A stretch of 24,922 bases of DNA from DATBIO01 sp036556965 (GCA_036556965.1 DATBIO010000221.1:1-24922), one strand, 5' to 3'. Numbered from the stretch's first letter, positions 1-8,344 are shown. Notes: a model not told the origin generated them from the sequence alone. A program made the numbers and translations.

Positions 1-101
1 GCCGCCGGGGTCAAACGCTCAGAGAGGCGCGCACCGCCATTCCGCCGCGGCCTCGCCCCTGGTCTGCGTCCAGCAGGTCCAGCCCGAGGGCGCCCGCGTC
101 C

Positions 102-2861
102 TCAACGGCTCACCCGCAAGCCGAACTGCACCTGCCGCGAGTCGGCGGCGGCGGTGGGGGCGCCGAAGCCCGGGCGCGGCGCGCTCCCGGTGCCGAAGGT
201 GTTGTTGGGCAGCTGGAGGTTGGAGCGGTTGAGGAGGTTGAAGGCTTCGACCATGGCCTCGACGCGCGTGGCGCCCAGCGCGAAGCGGCGGGCCAGGCGC
301 AGGTCCAGGGTGGCGAAGTCGAACCCGACTCCCGTGTTGCGGCCCACCCCCGGCGGCCGGTCGTTGACGTTGGTGTCGTTGTTCCGGTCGCTGCCCGTGA
401 CCACGTTGAAGGGCAGCGCGGAGCCGTAGCTGAAGACCCCGCTGAGCGACCAGCCCTGGAGGACGCCCCTGGGCTCGAGGCTGCCCGCCAGCACCACCCG
501 GTGGCGCTGGTCGTTGTCGGAGCGGCCCCACTCCGCGCGCAGGTCGTCCGCGTCCTGCGGCGTGAAGAAGAAGGCGTTGCCGGCGTCGTCCATGGCCTTC
601 GACAGAGTGTAGGACAGGCGGGCGCTGACGCCTCCGGACAGGCGGCGGTTGACGGACACGGTCAGGCCCTTGTACTCCGAGCGGCCGAGGCTCTCGAAGC
701 GGCCCACGTTGGCGAAGCGCGGGTCGGGCCGGCCGAGGTTCGGCACGCCGCCCGCGCGCGCCTCCGCCGCGCTCAGCGTGGGCACGTTCACGTTGCGCGA
801 GACGATGATCCCGTCCGCGCGCACGTGAAGCACGGCCACGGAGGCGGACGTGTGCGCCCCCAGCTGGCGCTCGACCTGCAGGCTGGCCTGCCGGCTCTCC
901 GCGCTCAGGATGCCGGGGTCGATGGTGGTGACGCTGGCCAGCAGGCCCGCGGGGAAGGCGGGCAGCACGGCGGGAAACACGGGGGCGCCCGCGGCTCCAA
1001 GCGGCAGCACTGCCACCTTGTACCGCGTGCCGTCGCGCTGCAGGGCGTTGGAGGTGGCGCGCAGGGGAATACGGTCGTAGTAGAGGCCGAAGCTGCTCCG
1101 CACCACCATCCGCCCGCCGTCGGGCGCCCAGGCCAGGCCCAGGCGCGGGGCGAGGTTGTCCGTGTCCGTGCGGATGGGATCGGGCAGGTCCTGCAGGTCG
1201 TAGCGCAGCCCCAGGTTCAGGGTGAGCGACGGGACCACGCGCCACTCGTCCTGCACGAAGAGGCCGGCGTTGGGGTTGCTCTGGAACTGGCGCTCCTCGC
1301 CGAAGGCCTGCTGGAAGGTGACGTAGCGGCCGGCGGCAAAGGCGGGCAAGGACTCGAAGGTGTAGACGCCTTGCACCGCCCCGGGGAAGGCGATGTCCAG
1401 GCGGTTCCAGAGCAGGTCGGCCCCGAGCTTGAGCGTGTGCGCCCCACGGTAGGCGGTCAGCGTCTGCACCAGCTCGTAGAGGTCGAGGTCGCGCGCGGTG
1501 GGCGAGAAGGTCGCGGTACCCAGCGCGGCCACGCCGGAGATGTTGACGGCGGGCCCCGCGAGGTCGTTGGGGGGCGCCGCCAGGCGGCTCCGCGCCGCCT
1601 GCACGCGCGTCTCCGCCATCGTGCGCGGGGAGAGCGTGAGCACCGCGGACAGGGCCAGGGCGTGGTCGCGGTCGCGCAGGGCGGTGCCGCGGCTGGCGGC
1701 GTTGATGCCGCCCACGTTGCGCGCGTTGGGGCTGTCGATGTCGTACAGGCTGTAGCGCGCGGTCAGGAGCAGGCGGTCGCCGGCGTGGTGGTCGAGGCGG
1801 AAGAGGACGTTGCTCGTGTCGTAGCCGGTGGGGAACAGGCCCGTGGCCAGCTCCTCGCCCCCATAACCCGCCGCGCGCAGGCGCGCGTTCACCGCGTCCA
1901 CGGTGGCGGCGGGGATGGTCACGACGCCGGTGCTGTCACGGCGCGTCTGCTCCAGGTTGCCGAACAGGTAGGTGCGCGCGCCCAGGGGTCCGCCGGCGGA
2001 GAGGCCGTACTGCCATTGGCGCAGCGGGTCCTTGCGCGGGGCCAGGGGATTGCGCGCGTCCAGCGTGTCGTCGCGGTAGAAGGCGTAGCCCTCACCCGTC
2101 CAGGCCCGGCCGCCGGAGCGCGTCACCACGTTCACGAAGCCCCCGTAGGCCCGCCCGAACTCGGCGATGCCGCCCGAGGTCACCACCTGGAACTCGCGGA
2201 TGACCTCCTGGCTGAAGAACGTGCCCGGCAGGTCGGCGGCGTCGTCGTTGGCGGAGAGCCCGTCCACCACGAAGCTGTTGGCGATCTGCCGCTGGCCGGT
2301 GATGGAGAGGCCGGTGCCGGGCACGGCCGAGGTCTCCGGGAAGCGCTGGTTGGCCACGGGGTTGGCCCGCGTCACCGCGGGGACGAGGGCGGCCAGGTCG
2401 AGGTAGTGCCGCCCGTTGGTGGGCAGGCTCCGCACCTCGTGCGCCGTGACGGACTCCGCCACCTCCGTCCGCACCGTCTCCACGAGAGGGGCCTCTTCCG
2501 TGACCTCCACCGTGGTCCCGGCCACCGCGGGGGTCAGGGAGACCACGAGGTCGAGGGCCTGGCCCACGCCCAGGGTGACGGCGCGGCGCGCCTCCCCGAA
2601 GCCACGGTGCCACGCGGTCAGTGCGTAGGAGCCGAGGGGCAGGGACAGGAACCGGAACCGGCCGCGGGCGTCGGTCTCCGCGCGCCAGGTCTGGCCCCGC
2701 TCCTCGAGCAGGGCCTGCACCTGGGCCCCGGCCAGGGGCGCCCCGCTCGCGTCTTCGACGCGGCCGCTGAGCGTGGCCACGCTCACGGCCTGCTGCGCGG
2801 CGGCGCTTCCGGCAACCAACAAAGCGAACGATACGAACACGACGGAACGGACCAACGGCAT
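102..2861 (-). CDS. Oar-like TonB-dependent receptor with carboxypeptidase-regulatory domain
   Basis: Predicted 919-residue outer-membrane receptor that would import a substrate using TonB energy; the substrate cannot be read from sequence. Seen: a signal peptide (residues 1-23, ending GSAAAQ), a carboxypeptidase-regulatory-like beta-sandwich (about 29-112, SGRVEDASGAPLAGAQV), then a plug-like region starting near 130 with LPTNGRHYLDLAALVPAV and FVVDGLSANDD, followed by a long beta-barrel rich in alternating strands (YGLSAGGPLG, YDRIPLRATSNALQRDG). This order is typical of the Oar/SusC-like receptors abundant in Acidobacteriota and myxobacteria. I chose the ATG at 2861 because the signal peptide starts there and a GGAGG lies 5 nt upstream; the open frame continues upstream without a plausible start. 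The protein ends QFGLRVSR, not with the aromatic residue usual for barrels. It lies 71 nt downstream of the Cys/His-rich gene and is probably the last gene of that operon. Confidence 0.9.
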   Translation of the reverse strand: MPLVRSVVFVSFALLVAGSAAAQQAVSVATLSGRVEDASGAPLAGAQVQALLEERGQTWRAETDARGRFRFLSLPLGSYALTAWHRGFGEARRAVTLGVGQALDLVVSLTPAVAGTTVEVTEEAPLVETVRTEVAESVTAHEVRSLPTNGRHYLDLAALVPAVTRANPVANQRFPETSAVPGTGLSITGQRQIANSFVVDGLSANDDAADLPGTFFSQEVIREFQVVTSGGIAEFGRAYGGFVNVVTRSGGRAWTGEGYAFYRDDTLDARNPLAPRKDPLRQWQYGLSAGGPLGARTYLFGNLEQTRRDSTGVVTIPAATVDAVNARLRAAGYGGEELATGLFPTGYDTSNVLFRLDHHAGDRLLLTARYSLYDIDSPNARNVGGINAASRGTALRDRDHALALSAVLTLSPRTMAETRVQAARSRLAAPPNDLAGPAVNISGVAALGTATFSPTARDLDLYELVQTLTAYRGAHTLKLGADLLWNRLDIAFPGAVQGVYTFESLPAFAAGRYVTFQQAFGEERQFQSNPNAGLFVQDEWRVVPSLTLNLGLRYDLQDLPDPIRTDTDNLAPRLGLAWAPDGGRMVVRSSFGLYYDRIPLRATSNALQRDGTRYKVAVLPLGAAGAPVFPAVLPAFPAGLLASVTTIDPGILSAESRQASLQVERQLGAHTSASVAVLHVRADGIIVSRNVNVPTLSAAEARAGGVPNLGRPDPRFANVGRFESLGRSEYKGLTVSVNRRLSGGVSARLSYTLSKAMDDAGNAFFFTPQDADDLRAEWGRSDNDQRHRVVLAGSLEPRGVLQGWSLSGVFSYGSALPFNVVTGSDRNNDTNVNDRPPGVGRNTGVGFDFATLDLRLARRFALGATRVEAMVEAFNLLNRSNLQLPNNTFGTGSAPRPGFGAPTAAADSRQVQFGLRVSR

Positions 2862-2932
2862 GAGGGCCTCCAGATCACGCGGACGACGCCCGGAGATGAG
2901 GGCCGCGCGGGGCGCGGCCGTGGCGGAGACGG

Positions 2933-3289
2933 TCAGGCCAGGCGAGGAGGAGGCGGCTCGGGCACGTCGCCGTGGGCGGCGGCGCGGGCGGACGGAGGAG
3001 AGATCACGCCCGCCCCGGGACCGGGCAGGGCCGCCACGGCCGGCGCGGCCGACACCCAGGGCGACACCAAGGGGAACGTGATGTCGTCGTCGTGGGAGCA
3101 GGAGCCCTGGATGCGGGAGGCGTCCGGGGCGCGGTCCGTGCCGTGGCACGGCAGGGACGGGGACGCGGCCGCCTTGCGGCAGAAGCAGGCGTGGTCGCTG
3201 CAGGCGTGCGGGTCGGCGGACGCGCGCGCCCCCCCCGCCAGCGCGGGGAGGAGAGCCGCCAGCACCGCCGTCGCCCACAGACGTCGCAT
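2933..3289 (-). CDS. small exported Cys/His-rich protein, possible metal binder
   Basis: A 118-residue protein I cannot assign to a named family. Seen: a signal peptide (MRRLWATAVLAALLPALAGG, cleavage probably near ARAS-A), then a short Cys/His cluster (HACSDHACFC, PCHG, GSCSHDDD) within residues 27-70, then a Pro/Ala-rich tail without obvious structure ending PEPPPPRLA. The density of Cys and His in a short exported protein suggests metal or redox function, but this is inference. The ATG at 3289 overlaps the TGA of the upstream cupredoxin-like gene by one base (TGATG), so translation is probably coupled. The receptor gene follows 71 nt downstream. The open frame could extend further upstream, but the signal peptide and the coupled junction favour this start. 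Confidence 0.72.
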   Translation of the reverse strand: MRRLWATAVLAALLPALAGGARASADPHACSDHACFCRKAAASPSLPCHGTDRAPDASRIQGSCSHDDDITFPLVSPWVSAAPAVAALPGPGAGVISPPSARAAAHGDVPEPPPPRLA

Positions 3290-3657
3290 CAATGTCCCAC
3301 GATGTAGCCCTGGAAGGCCCGGTTGCCCGGGTCGTCCTCGGCATGGTAGCCGCAGCCCTGGCCGATGGAGACGATGATGTCGCGCGTCTGTCCGGGGGCC
3401 AGCACGCCCACCTCGAGGACCGCGCACTCCGCGTGGGTGGGGTGGCGATCGGAACGGACCTCGTGGGCCACGGTGTCCGCGTTGACGAAGGTCACGGGCA
3501 CACCCGCCGCCGCGTGGAGGGTCGTGGGCGACACCCCCGACGCGGTCAGGGTGATGCGCGGCTCCTGGAGGATGGGCGGCGCCACGGGAGCCAGGGGAGC
3601 GCCTCCCCCGCCGCCGCAGGCGGCGAGCACGAGGGCGAGCAGGGCGGGCCGGCGCAT
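3289..3657 (-). CDS. cupredoxin-like lipoprotein
   Basis: A 122-residue lipoprotein. Seen: a signal with lipobox LAAC (ALVLAACGGGGG), a Gly/Pro linker, then a single cupredoxin-type beta-sandwich (VSPTTLHAAAGVPVTFVNAD, a pattern typical of plastocyanin-like domains). Candidate metal ligands are His in VAHEVRSD, the HPTHAEC segment and the C-terminal GCGYHAEDD...FQGYIVGH. In classical plastocyanins the last ligand loop reads YHCxxHxxM; here the loop His is kept but the following Cys, second His and Met are absent, so copper binding is uncertain or uses other residues. The gene starts at ATG 3657, overlapping the TGA of the upstream barrel gene by one base, and its own TGA overlaps the next start. 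It probably sits on the periplasmic face of a membrane as a metal or electron carrier. Confidence 0.82.
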   Translation of the reverse strand: MRRPALLALVLAACGGGGGAPLAPVAPPILQEPRITLTASGVSPTTLHAAAGVPVTFVNADTVAHEVRSDRHPTHAECAVLEVGVLAPGQTRDIIVSIGQGCGYHAEDDPGNRAFQGYIVGH

Positions 3658-4610
3658 CAGAACGTCCGCGACAGGCCCATGAGCAGCGCGCCGCGCGGCG
3701 CGAGCTGCATCTCGTTCACGTACCGGTAGACGGGGATCTGGAACACGGCGTAGGGCGAGAGGGCGGTGGGCGCGCTGAAGGTGAAGCCGGGACTGAGGTA
3801 GACGATGGACTGCCCCGTGGAGCGGACCCCTTCGTCCTGGAACGTGCTGCGGCCGCGGTGGAACAGCTTGGCCTGGAGCGTGGCGCGCAGGCGGCGCGTC
3901 AGGGAGCGACCCCCGGAGACCGCGGCGATGGCCTCGTCTCCCCACCGGTAGCCGAGGTCGTTGGTGGAGGTGCGCTGGTAGGAGCCGGAGGCGGACCAGC
4001 TCCACGGAGCCCCTCCGTGGAACGTCTGCAGGGAGACGAGCACGTCCACCGCCCCGCTGCCCGGCTGCAGCGAGGGGTCGTGGATACCCCCGTCGAAGAA
4101 GCTGGTGAGCCGGTTCGTGCCGCTGGGCAGCTTCAAGGCCAGGCCACCCACCCACCGCGCGGCGCGATCGAGGGCCACGCGGCCGCCCACCGCCACGTCG
4201 CCGAAGCCGTCGGTGGCGTACACGTGGTCGAAGAAGCCGTGGGTCATGTCGTAGGTGCGCCGGGTCAGGGGCAGGGAGGCGAAGACGTCGACGCGCGACG
4301 ACACGCCGTAGGCCACCTCGGCCTGCCAGAACTGCTCTTCGCCGCCGCGCTCGCGGTGATAGTCGGCGAGGACGCGCCCACCCTCGAAGTCCAGCCGCGG
4401 ACGCCAGACCACCTCGGCGGGGCCGCCACCCTCGCGCAGGGCGCGCTGGTCGGAATGGCGGAAGGAGAGGTCGACGCGGACGCGCCCCTTCCCCACCAGA
4501 GCGCCCCCGGCGCGCGTGGCCAGGTAGCAGCCGGTGGAGTCGCAGGCCTGGACGGCATCGGCGGCGGCGAGGGAGAGGACGGCGCCGAGGATCGCGCGGA
4601 GACGCGGCAT
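3657..4610 (-). CDS. outer-membrane beta-barrel protein (MetA/phenol-degradation-type transporter family)
   Basis: Predicted 317-residue outer-membrane barrel. Seen: a signal peptide (residues 1-22), two cysteines straight after it (C23, C28 in ACDSTGC), then repeated amphipathic strands with aromatic girdles (VRVDLSFRHSD, WQAEVAYGVSSRVDVFASLP, FGDVAVGGRVALD, YLSPGFTFSAPTALSPYAVF) and a C-terminal phenylalanine (GLSRTF), the usual barrel-assembly signal. The strand pattern resembles the Phenol_MetA_deg-type family of outer-membrane proteins often found beside metal and cupredoxin genes; I assign the family with moderate confidence only. I chose ATG 4610 over an upstream ATG at 4655 because the signal peptide starts there; only a weak AGG precedes it. 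It is the first gene of the coupled cluster and starts 61 nt after the end of the kinase gene, so read-through from the kinase operon is possible. Confidence 0.78.
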   Translation of the reverse strand: MPRLRAILGAVLSLAAADAVQACDSTGCYLATRAGGALVGKGRVRVDLSFRHSDQRALREGGGPAEVVWRPRLDFEGGRVLADYHRERGGEEQFWQAEVAYGVSSRVDVFASLPLTRRTYDMTHGFFDHVYATDGFGDVAVGGRVALDRAARWVGGLALKLPSGTNRLTSFFDGGIHDPSLQPGSGAVDVLVSLQTFHGGAPWSWSASGSYQRTSTNDLGYRWGDEAIAAVSGGRSLTRRLRATLQAKLFHRGRSTFQDEGVRSTGQSIVYLSPGFTFSAPTALSPYAVFQIPVYRYVNEMQLAPRGALLMGLSRTF

Positions 4611-4671
4611 GGGGGACCTGTCTCGATGGTCCGCCCCCCGCCCACCGCCTGTCAACGGGCCCGCGGCCGGC

Positions 4672-6636
4672 TCACTTCCAGGCCAGCTCGTTCCGGTAGG
4701 TCTCGCCCGCGGAGGTCTGTACCGACACGGCCATGGACCAGCTCGCGGTCTCCGCCTTCCAGTGGTCGGAGACGGAGAGCAGCAGCAGCTTCTGCTGGGG
4801 CGCGACCTGGCGGGCGGCGGGGGAGACGGGGCCGCTGACCCCGCGCCCGTTCACGGTGGTGGTGACCAGCACCTCGCGCACGGTCAGGGGCGTCCGGCCC
4901 TCGTTGACGAGGAAGACGCGGACCGTGAAGGGGTCGGCGGGCGCGACGGCGGAGGGCTCCGTCTCGAAGAAGATCTTGCCCGCGGGCGGCGCCGCCTGGG
5001 CCACCGGGCGCGCGGCGACGGCGGCGCTGGTCTCGAAGCCGGCCGGCCCCGCGGACGCCGCCTCCTGCCGCCGCGTCACGCCCGCGGCGAACGCGCGGGT
5101 GGGCGCCGGGGGCTTCTCCTTCGCCCGCGCCGCGGCCTGGAGGCTGAGGTCCCGCCCGATGCGCGCGCGCTCGTTGCGCGGGTCGAGACGCAGCGCCTGC
5201 TCGTAGAAGCTCAGCGCCGCGTCGTGCTGTTGCACGGCGAGCGCGGCCTCGGCCTCCGCCAGCAGCCCGCCGACCTCCTCCGAGGTGGCCGGCCGCGCCG
5301 GCGCCCGGGGCGAGCCCGCGGCGCGCGATACTGATGGCGGCGGGGGCGCGGGCAGCGTGACCGCCGGCGCCACGGTGCCCGGGCCCGTGGACGCGACCGG
5401 CGGCGCGAGGGGCGGCACGGACGACGCCGCCGCCGGCCCACCGGCCGCAGGGAGCGCGCTCGTGGCCTGGGCATCCGCAGGCGAGGCCCGTCCACGCACC
5501 AGCCACGCGCCCGCGAGGGCCGCCAGCACCAGGGCACCCGCCCCCAGGGCCAGCATCGCCGCCGAGAGCCTGCGGGTGACGGGAGGAGGGGCGGCCGGGA
5601 CCGACGGCGGGCGCGGAGCGGCGGCCGGGACGGGGGGCCCCGGCTCGTACACCACGGTCGGCGGCGGGACGAACGTGGTGGGCTGGGCGGTGACGGGCGT
5701 CCGGGGGGAGGCCTGCGGCATGTGGACGCGCGCGGTGGGCTCGGCGGGCGGTGCGGGCCCGGCGGCGGCCAGCGTGCCGGCCTGGGCCGGCGGCGCTCCC
5801 GACGCGCGCAGGGCCTGGGCCAGCTCGCGGGCGGTGGCGTACCGCTCGTTGCGGTCCTTGGCCAGCGTCCGGCGCAGGACCGGCAACACGGAAGGGGGCA
5901 GGCGGTCCGTGGCCGCTTCCAGCGGCGGCGGCTCGTTGAGGTGCTTGATGAGGATGCCCATGGGCGTCTCGGCGCGGAAGGGCGCGTGGCCCGTGAAGAG
6001 CTCGTAGGCCACCACGCCCAGCGCGTACAGGTCGGAGCGCCCGTCGAGCTTCTCGCCGCGGATGTGCTCCGGGCTCATGTACTCCGGCGTGCCCACGATC
6101 TGCCCCATCGCCGTCATGGAGGCGGCGGTGTCCGCCTCCCACTGCTTGGCGATGCCGAAGTCCATGAGGCGCACCACGCCCCTGGCGTCCATCATCACGT
6201 TGGGCGTCTTCAGGTCGCGGTGAACGATGCCCTCGTCGTGGATGGCCTGGAGGCCTTCCGCGATCTGGACGCACACGTCGAGGGCCTGCGCGGGCGGGAA
6301 CGGCCCCTTCTCACGCAGGATCTGGCGGAGGTCCACGCCGTCCAGGAAGGCCATCGAGATGTAGCGCAGCGGGCCGTCCTCGCCGTACTCGTGGATGCGG
6401 CAGACGTTCTTGTGGCTCACGCTGCGCGCCAGCTTGATCTCGGCGCGGAAGCGGCGGCCGAACTCGGGAGAGTCCGCCACCTCCGGGCGCAGCACCTTGA
6501 GGGCGACCGTCTCCTCGAGCAGGCGGTCGTGGGCCTTGTAGACCATGCCCATCCCGCCCTTGCCCAGGGTGGAGAGGATCTCGTACCGGGCCGCCACCAC
6601 GCGGCCCGGTACGAGCGTCTCGGCGCTCAGCGCCAC
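4672..6636 (-). CDS. membrane Ser/Thr protein kinase (PknB type) with extracytoplasmic TPR tail
   Basis: A 654-residue Hanks-type kinase that would phosphorylate protein Ser/Thr in response to envelope signals. The cytoplasmic kinase domain (about 18-277) has every key residue: glycine loop GKGGMGMVY, Lys47 (VALK), Glu66, HRDLKTPN (139-146, catalytic Asp141), DFG 159-161, a Thr/Ser-rich activation loop, SPE 188-190 and SDLYALG. A Pro/Ala-rich linker leads to one membrane span (about 357-380). Outside are a TPR-like repeat (about 453-500, HDAALSFYEQALRLDPRNER) and a C-terminal beta-domain (about 552-654, VFLVNEGRTPLTVREVLV), neither of which is the PASTA repeat of classical PknB. The start is GTG 6636, 7 nt after the SH3b gene's stop, with a purine-rich run immediately ahead and unusually short spacing; a GTG about 12 codons later is an alternative. 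Probably cotranscribed with the SH3b gene. Confidence 0.93.
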   Translation of the reverse strand: MALSAETLVPGRVVAARYEILSTLGKGGMGMVYKAHDRLLEETVALKVLRPEVADSPEFGRRFRAEIKLARSVSHKNVCRIHEYGEDGPLRYISMAFLDGVDLRQILREKGPFPPAQALDVCVQIAEGLQAIHDEGIVHRDLKTPNVMMDARGVVRLMDFGIAKQWEADTAASMTAMGQIVGTPEYMSPEHIRGEKLDGRSDLYALGVVAYELFTGHAPFRAETPMGILIKHLNEPPPLEAATDRLPPSVLPVLRRTLAKDRNERYATARELAQALRASGAPPAQAGTLAAAGPAPPAEPTARVHMPQASPRTPVTAQPTTFVPPPTVVYEPGPPVPAAAPRPPSVPAAPPPVTRRLSAAMLALGAGALVLAALAGAWLVRGRASPADAQATSALPAAGGPAAASSVPPLAPPVASTGPGTVAPAVTLPAPPPPSVSRAAGSPRAPARPATSEEVGGLLAEAEAALAVQQHDAALSFYEQALRLDPRNERARIGRDLSLQAAARAKEKPPAPTRAFAAGVTRRQEAASAGPAGFETSAAVAARPVAQAAPPAGKIFFETEPSAVAPADPFTVRVFLVNEGRTPLTVREVLVTTTVNGRGVSGPVSPAARQVAPQQKLLLLSVSDHWKAETASWSMAVSVQTSAGETYRNELAWK

Positions 6637-6643
6637 TCCCCCG

Positions 6644-8104
6644 TCACTGCCGGTTGGCGGTGAACGTGTGGGTGGTGTTGAAGACGAAGTCTGCGTCGAC
6701 GGAGCAGGTCTGCCGGCCGGAGATGTTGAAGGACGTCGCGGTGTAGGGGCCGCTGATGGCGAAGGCCGCGCAGATCTCGATGGGCGGGAAGTTGATGGTC
6801 AGGGTGCCCGCCGACGCCGTGGCGTTGAAGGGGTAGGTGCCGCCCTCGAACGCCTCGATGGCCTCGGAGAAGCCGGGGATGCTGTAGTTGCAGTTGAAGT
6901 TCCCGTAGGTGATGTTCCCCATGACCGCGGTGCCGCTCTGGCTCAGGTTGGACGTCACGGGCACCGTGCAGTTGAAGGTGAAGCTCTCGCCGTCGACGTT
7001 CCCCGTGCCCGTCTCCGTCCAGGTGCCCGCCCAGCGGCCGCTGAGGTCGATGGCCGCGGGCGCCTGGCCCCCGCCGGGCGTGTTGCCGCCGCCGTCGCCG
7101 CCTCCGTCGTCGCCGCCCCCGCCCGCCGCCACCGCCGCGATCCCGCCCGCGGCGGCGATGCCGCCCACCACGGCCAGGGTGCCCATGCCGATGCCGCCGC
7201 CTCCCGCGGCGCCCGCCGTCCCCGCGGTGGCGCCGCTGCCGCCCGCCGCCCCCGCCGCCGCGGCGCTGGCCAGCACGACGCCCTCCGTGCTGAAGCCGGC
7301 GAGGGTGGCGCCCAGGAGCTGCGCGGCGGCGGCGTCCACGGCCAGGCCCGCCGCCGTCTTGGCCACTCCCACCACGATGGGCTTGGCCACCTTGCCCACC
7401 GCGAAGGCCAGGCGGGCCAGGCCGCCGCAGTCCTTCTCGTTGCGCACGACACGCGCGCGGTAGGCGCCGGGGGGCGCGGTCTCGGGCTGCTGCTTCTCGT
7501 TGAAGGCGGTGTCCACGGCCGCGAGGTAGTACTGGACCTGCGTGGTCGTCTTGAGCGGCTTGGGCAGGTAGGCCACGTGGCACGGGCCCTCCTGCCGCAG
7601 CTCGACCTCGTACCAGGGGTCGTTGTCGCCGGCGCGGAAATGGACCTGGCCGCGGCCCAGCTGGTCCGCGGGCAGGAAGCAGGCGTCGAGCTTCGCGTAC
7701 TGGTCGCGCACGATGCACCCGACCTCCTTGTGCTCGATGCCCAGCACGGTCGTCGGCGGGGGCGGCGGCGGGGGCGGGGGAGGCGCGGCCGCCGGCGGGG
7801 GCGGGGCCTTCACCTCGCCCAGGGCCTTGAAGAGGTAGCCGCGGCGGCCGTCGGCCGTCTCCACCTGCAGCCAGTCGCCCTGGGTGTCCAGCAGCCGCAG
7901 GACGTCGCCCGACCGGACCTGGAAGAGCACGCGCGCGCGGGGGGACGGCTCCGCGCGCACGTTCGCGACCTGGCCCACCACCCGCACCTCGGCGCCCGCG
8001 ACCGCCTGCGCCCAGGCGGGGCCCGCCGCCAACGCCACCATCAGACACACGGCCGACAGGCGATACGCACGATGCCAGCGGCCGGGCCGCTTCATCATCC
8101 TCAT
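6644..8104 (-). CDS. exported SH3b protein with lipocalin-like C-terminal barrel
   Basis: A 486-residue exported protein of unknown function. Seen in order: a signal peptide (residues 1-33, ending AWAQA), a bacterial SH3 domain (about 38-97, QVANVRAEPSPRARVLFQVR, ending GYLFKAL), a poly-proline linker (100-117), a middle domain with four cysteines (about 120-225), a Gly/Ala-rich hydrophobic stretch (about 265-355) that could be a membrane-associated or flexible segment, and a C-terminal beta-domain opening LSGRWAGTW, a motif typical of small lipocalin-like barrels, with several further cysteines. SH3b domains commonly bind peptidoglycan or envelope peptides. ATG 8104 is preceded by AGAGGTG at good spacing. 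It is transcribed into the kinase gene 7 nt downstream, so it may be a sensor, partner or substrate of that kinase; that link rests on position alone. Confidence 0.85.
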   Translation of the reverse strand: MRMMKRPGRWHRAYRLSAVCLMVALAAGPAWAQAVAGAEVRVVGQVANVRAEPSPRARVLFQVRSGDVLRLLDTQGDWLQVETADGRRGYLFKALGEVKAPPPPAAAPPPPPPPPPPTTVLGIEHKEVGCIVRDQYAKLDACFLPADQLGRGQVHFRAGDNDPWYEVELRQEGPCHVAYLPKPLKTTTQVQYYLAAVDTAFNEKQQPETAPPGAYRARVVRNEKDCGGLARLAFAVGKVAKPIVVGVAKTAAGLAVDAAAAQLLGATLAGFSTEGVVLASAAAAGAAGGSGATAGTAGAAGGGGIGMGTLAVVGGIAAAGGIAAVAAGGGGDDGGGDGGGNTPGGGQAPAAIDLSGRWAGTWTETGTGNVDGESFTFNCTVPVTSNLSQSGTAVMGNITYGNFNCNYSIPGFSEAIEAFEGGTYPFNATASAGTLTINFPPIEICAAFAISGPYTATSFNISGRQTCSVDADFVFNTTHTFTANRQ

Positions 8105-8344
8105 GGTTCACCTCTGGGAAGGGAGAGTCCGGAACTCACCGGAGCCGACGAGCGATCAGGGGAGGGCGCCCAGGACGCGGCACGGCGGCTCGAAGGGGAA
8201 CGCGGGAGCCGTAGAGCGCTCAGCAAGGGAGCCTGAGGAGGGGATCGGCGGGCGCAACGTTACCAGCGTTCTTCCCGCCGCACAAGATGCGGGGACCCGC
8301 TGCTAGGATGGGCGCCCGCGGACGGGGGAAGGATGGAGGGATCG
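8105..8344. promoter_or_regulatory. divergent intergenic region between SH3b-kinase operon and first propeller gene
   Basis: About 240 nt separate two divergent starts, so promoters for both directions must lie here. I see Shine-Dalgarno sequences at each end (AGAGGTG before 8104 on minus; GGAGGG at 8335-8340 on plus) and a somewhat less GC-rich patch at 8256-8290, but no convincing -35/-10 pair. No ORF here has a ribosome site and a plausible product. Confidence 0.5.

Noticed and set aside
1..101. Possible start of a further gene on the minus strand (ATG at 39)
   Set aside because: It would end after nine codons. No coding feature is visible in these 101 nt.
501..3377. 958-codon open frame on the plus strand
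   Set aside because: It lies antisense to the TonB-dependent receptor; high GC makes long antisense frames. Its translation is rich in Gly, His, Val and Arg with no recognisable domain.
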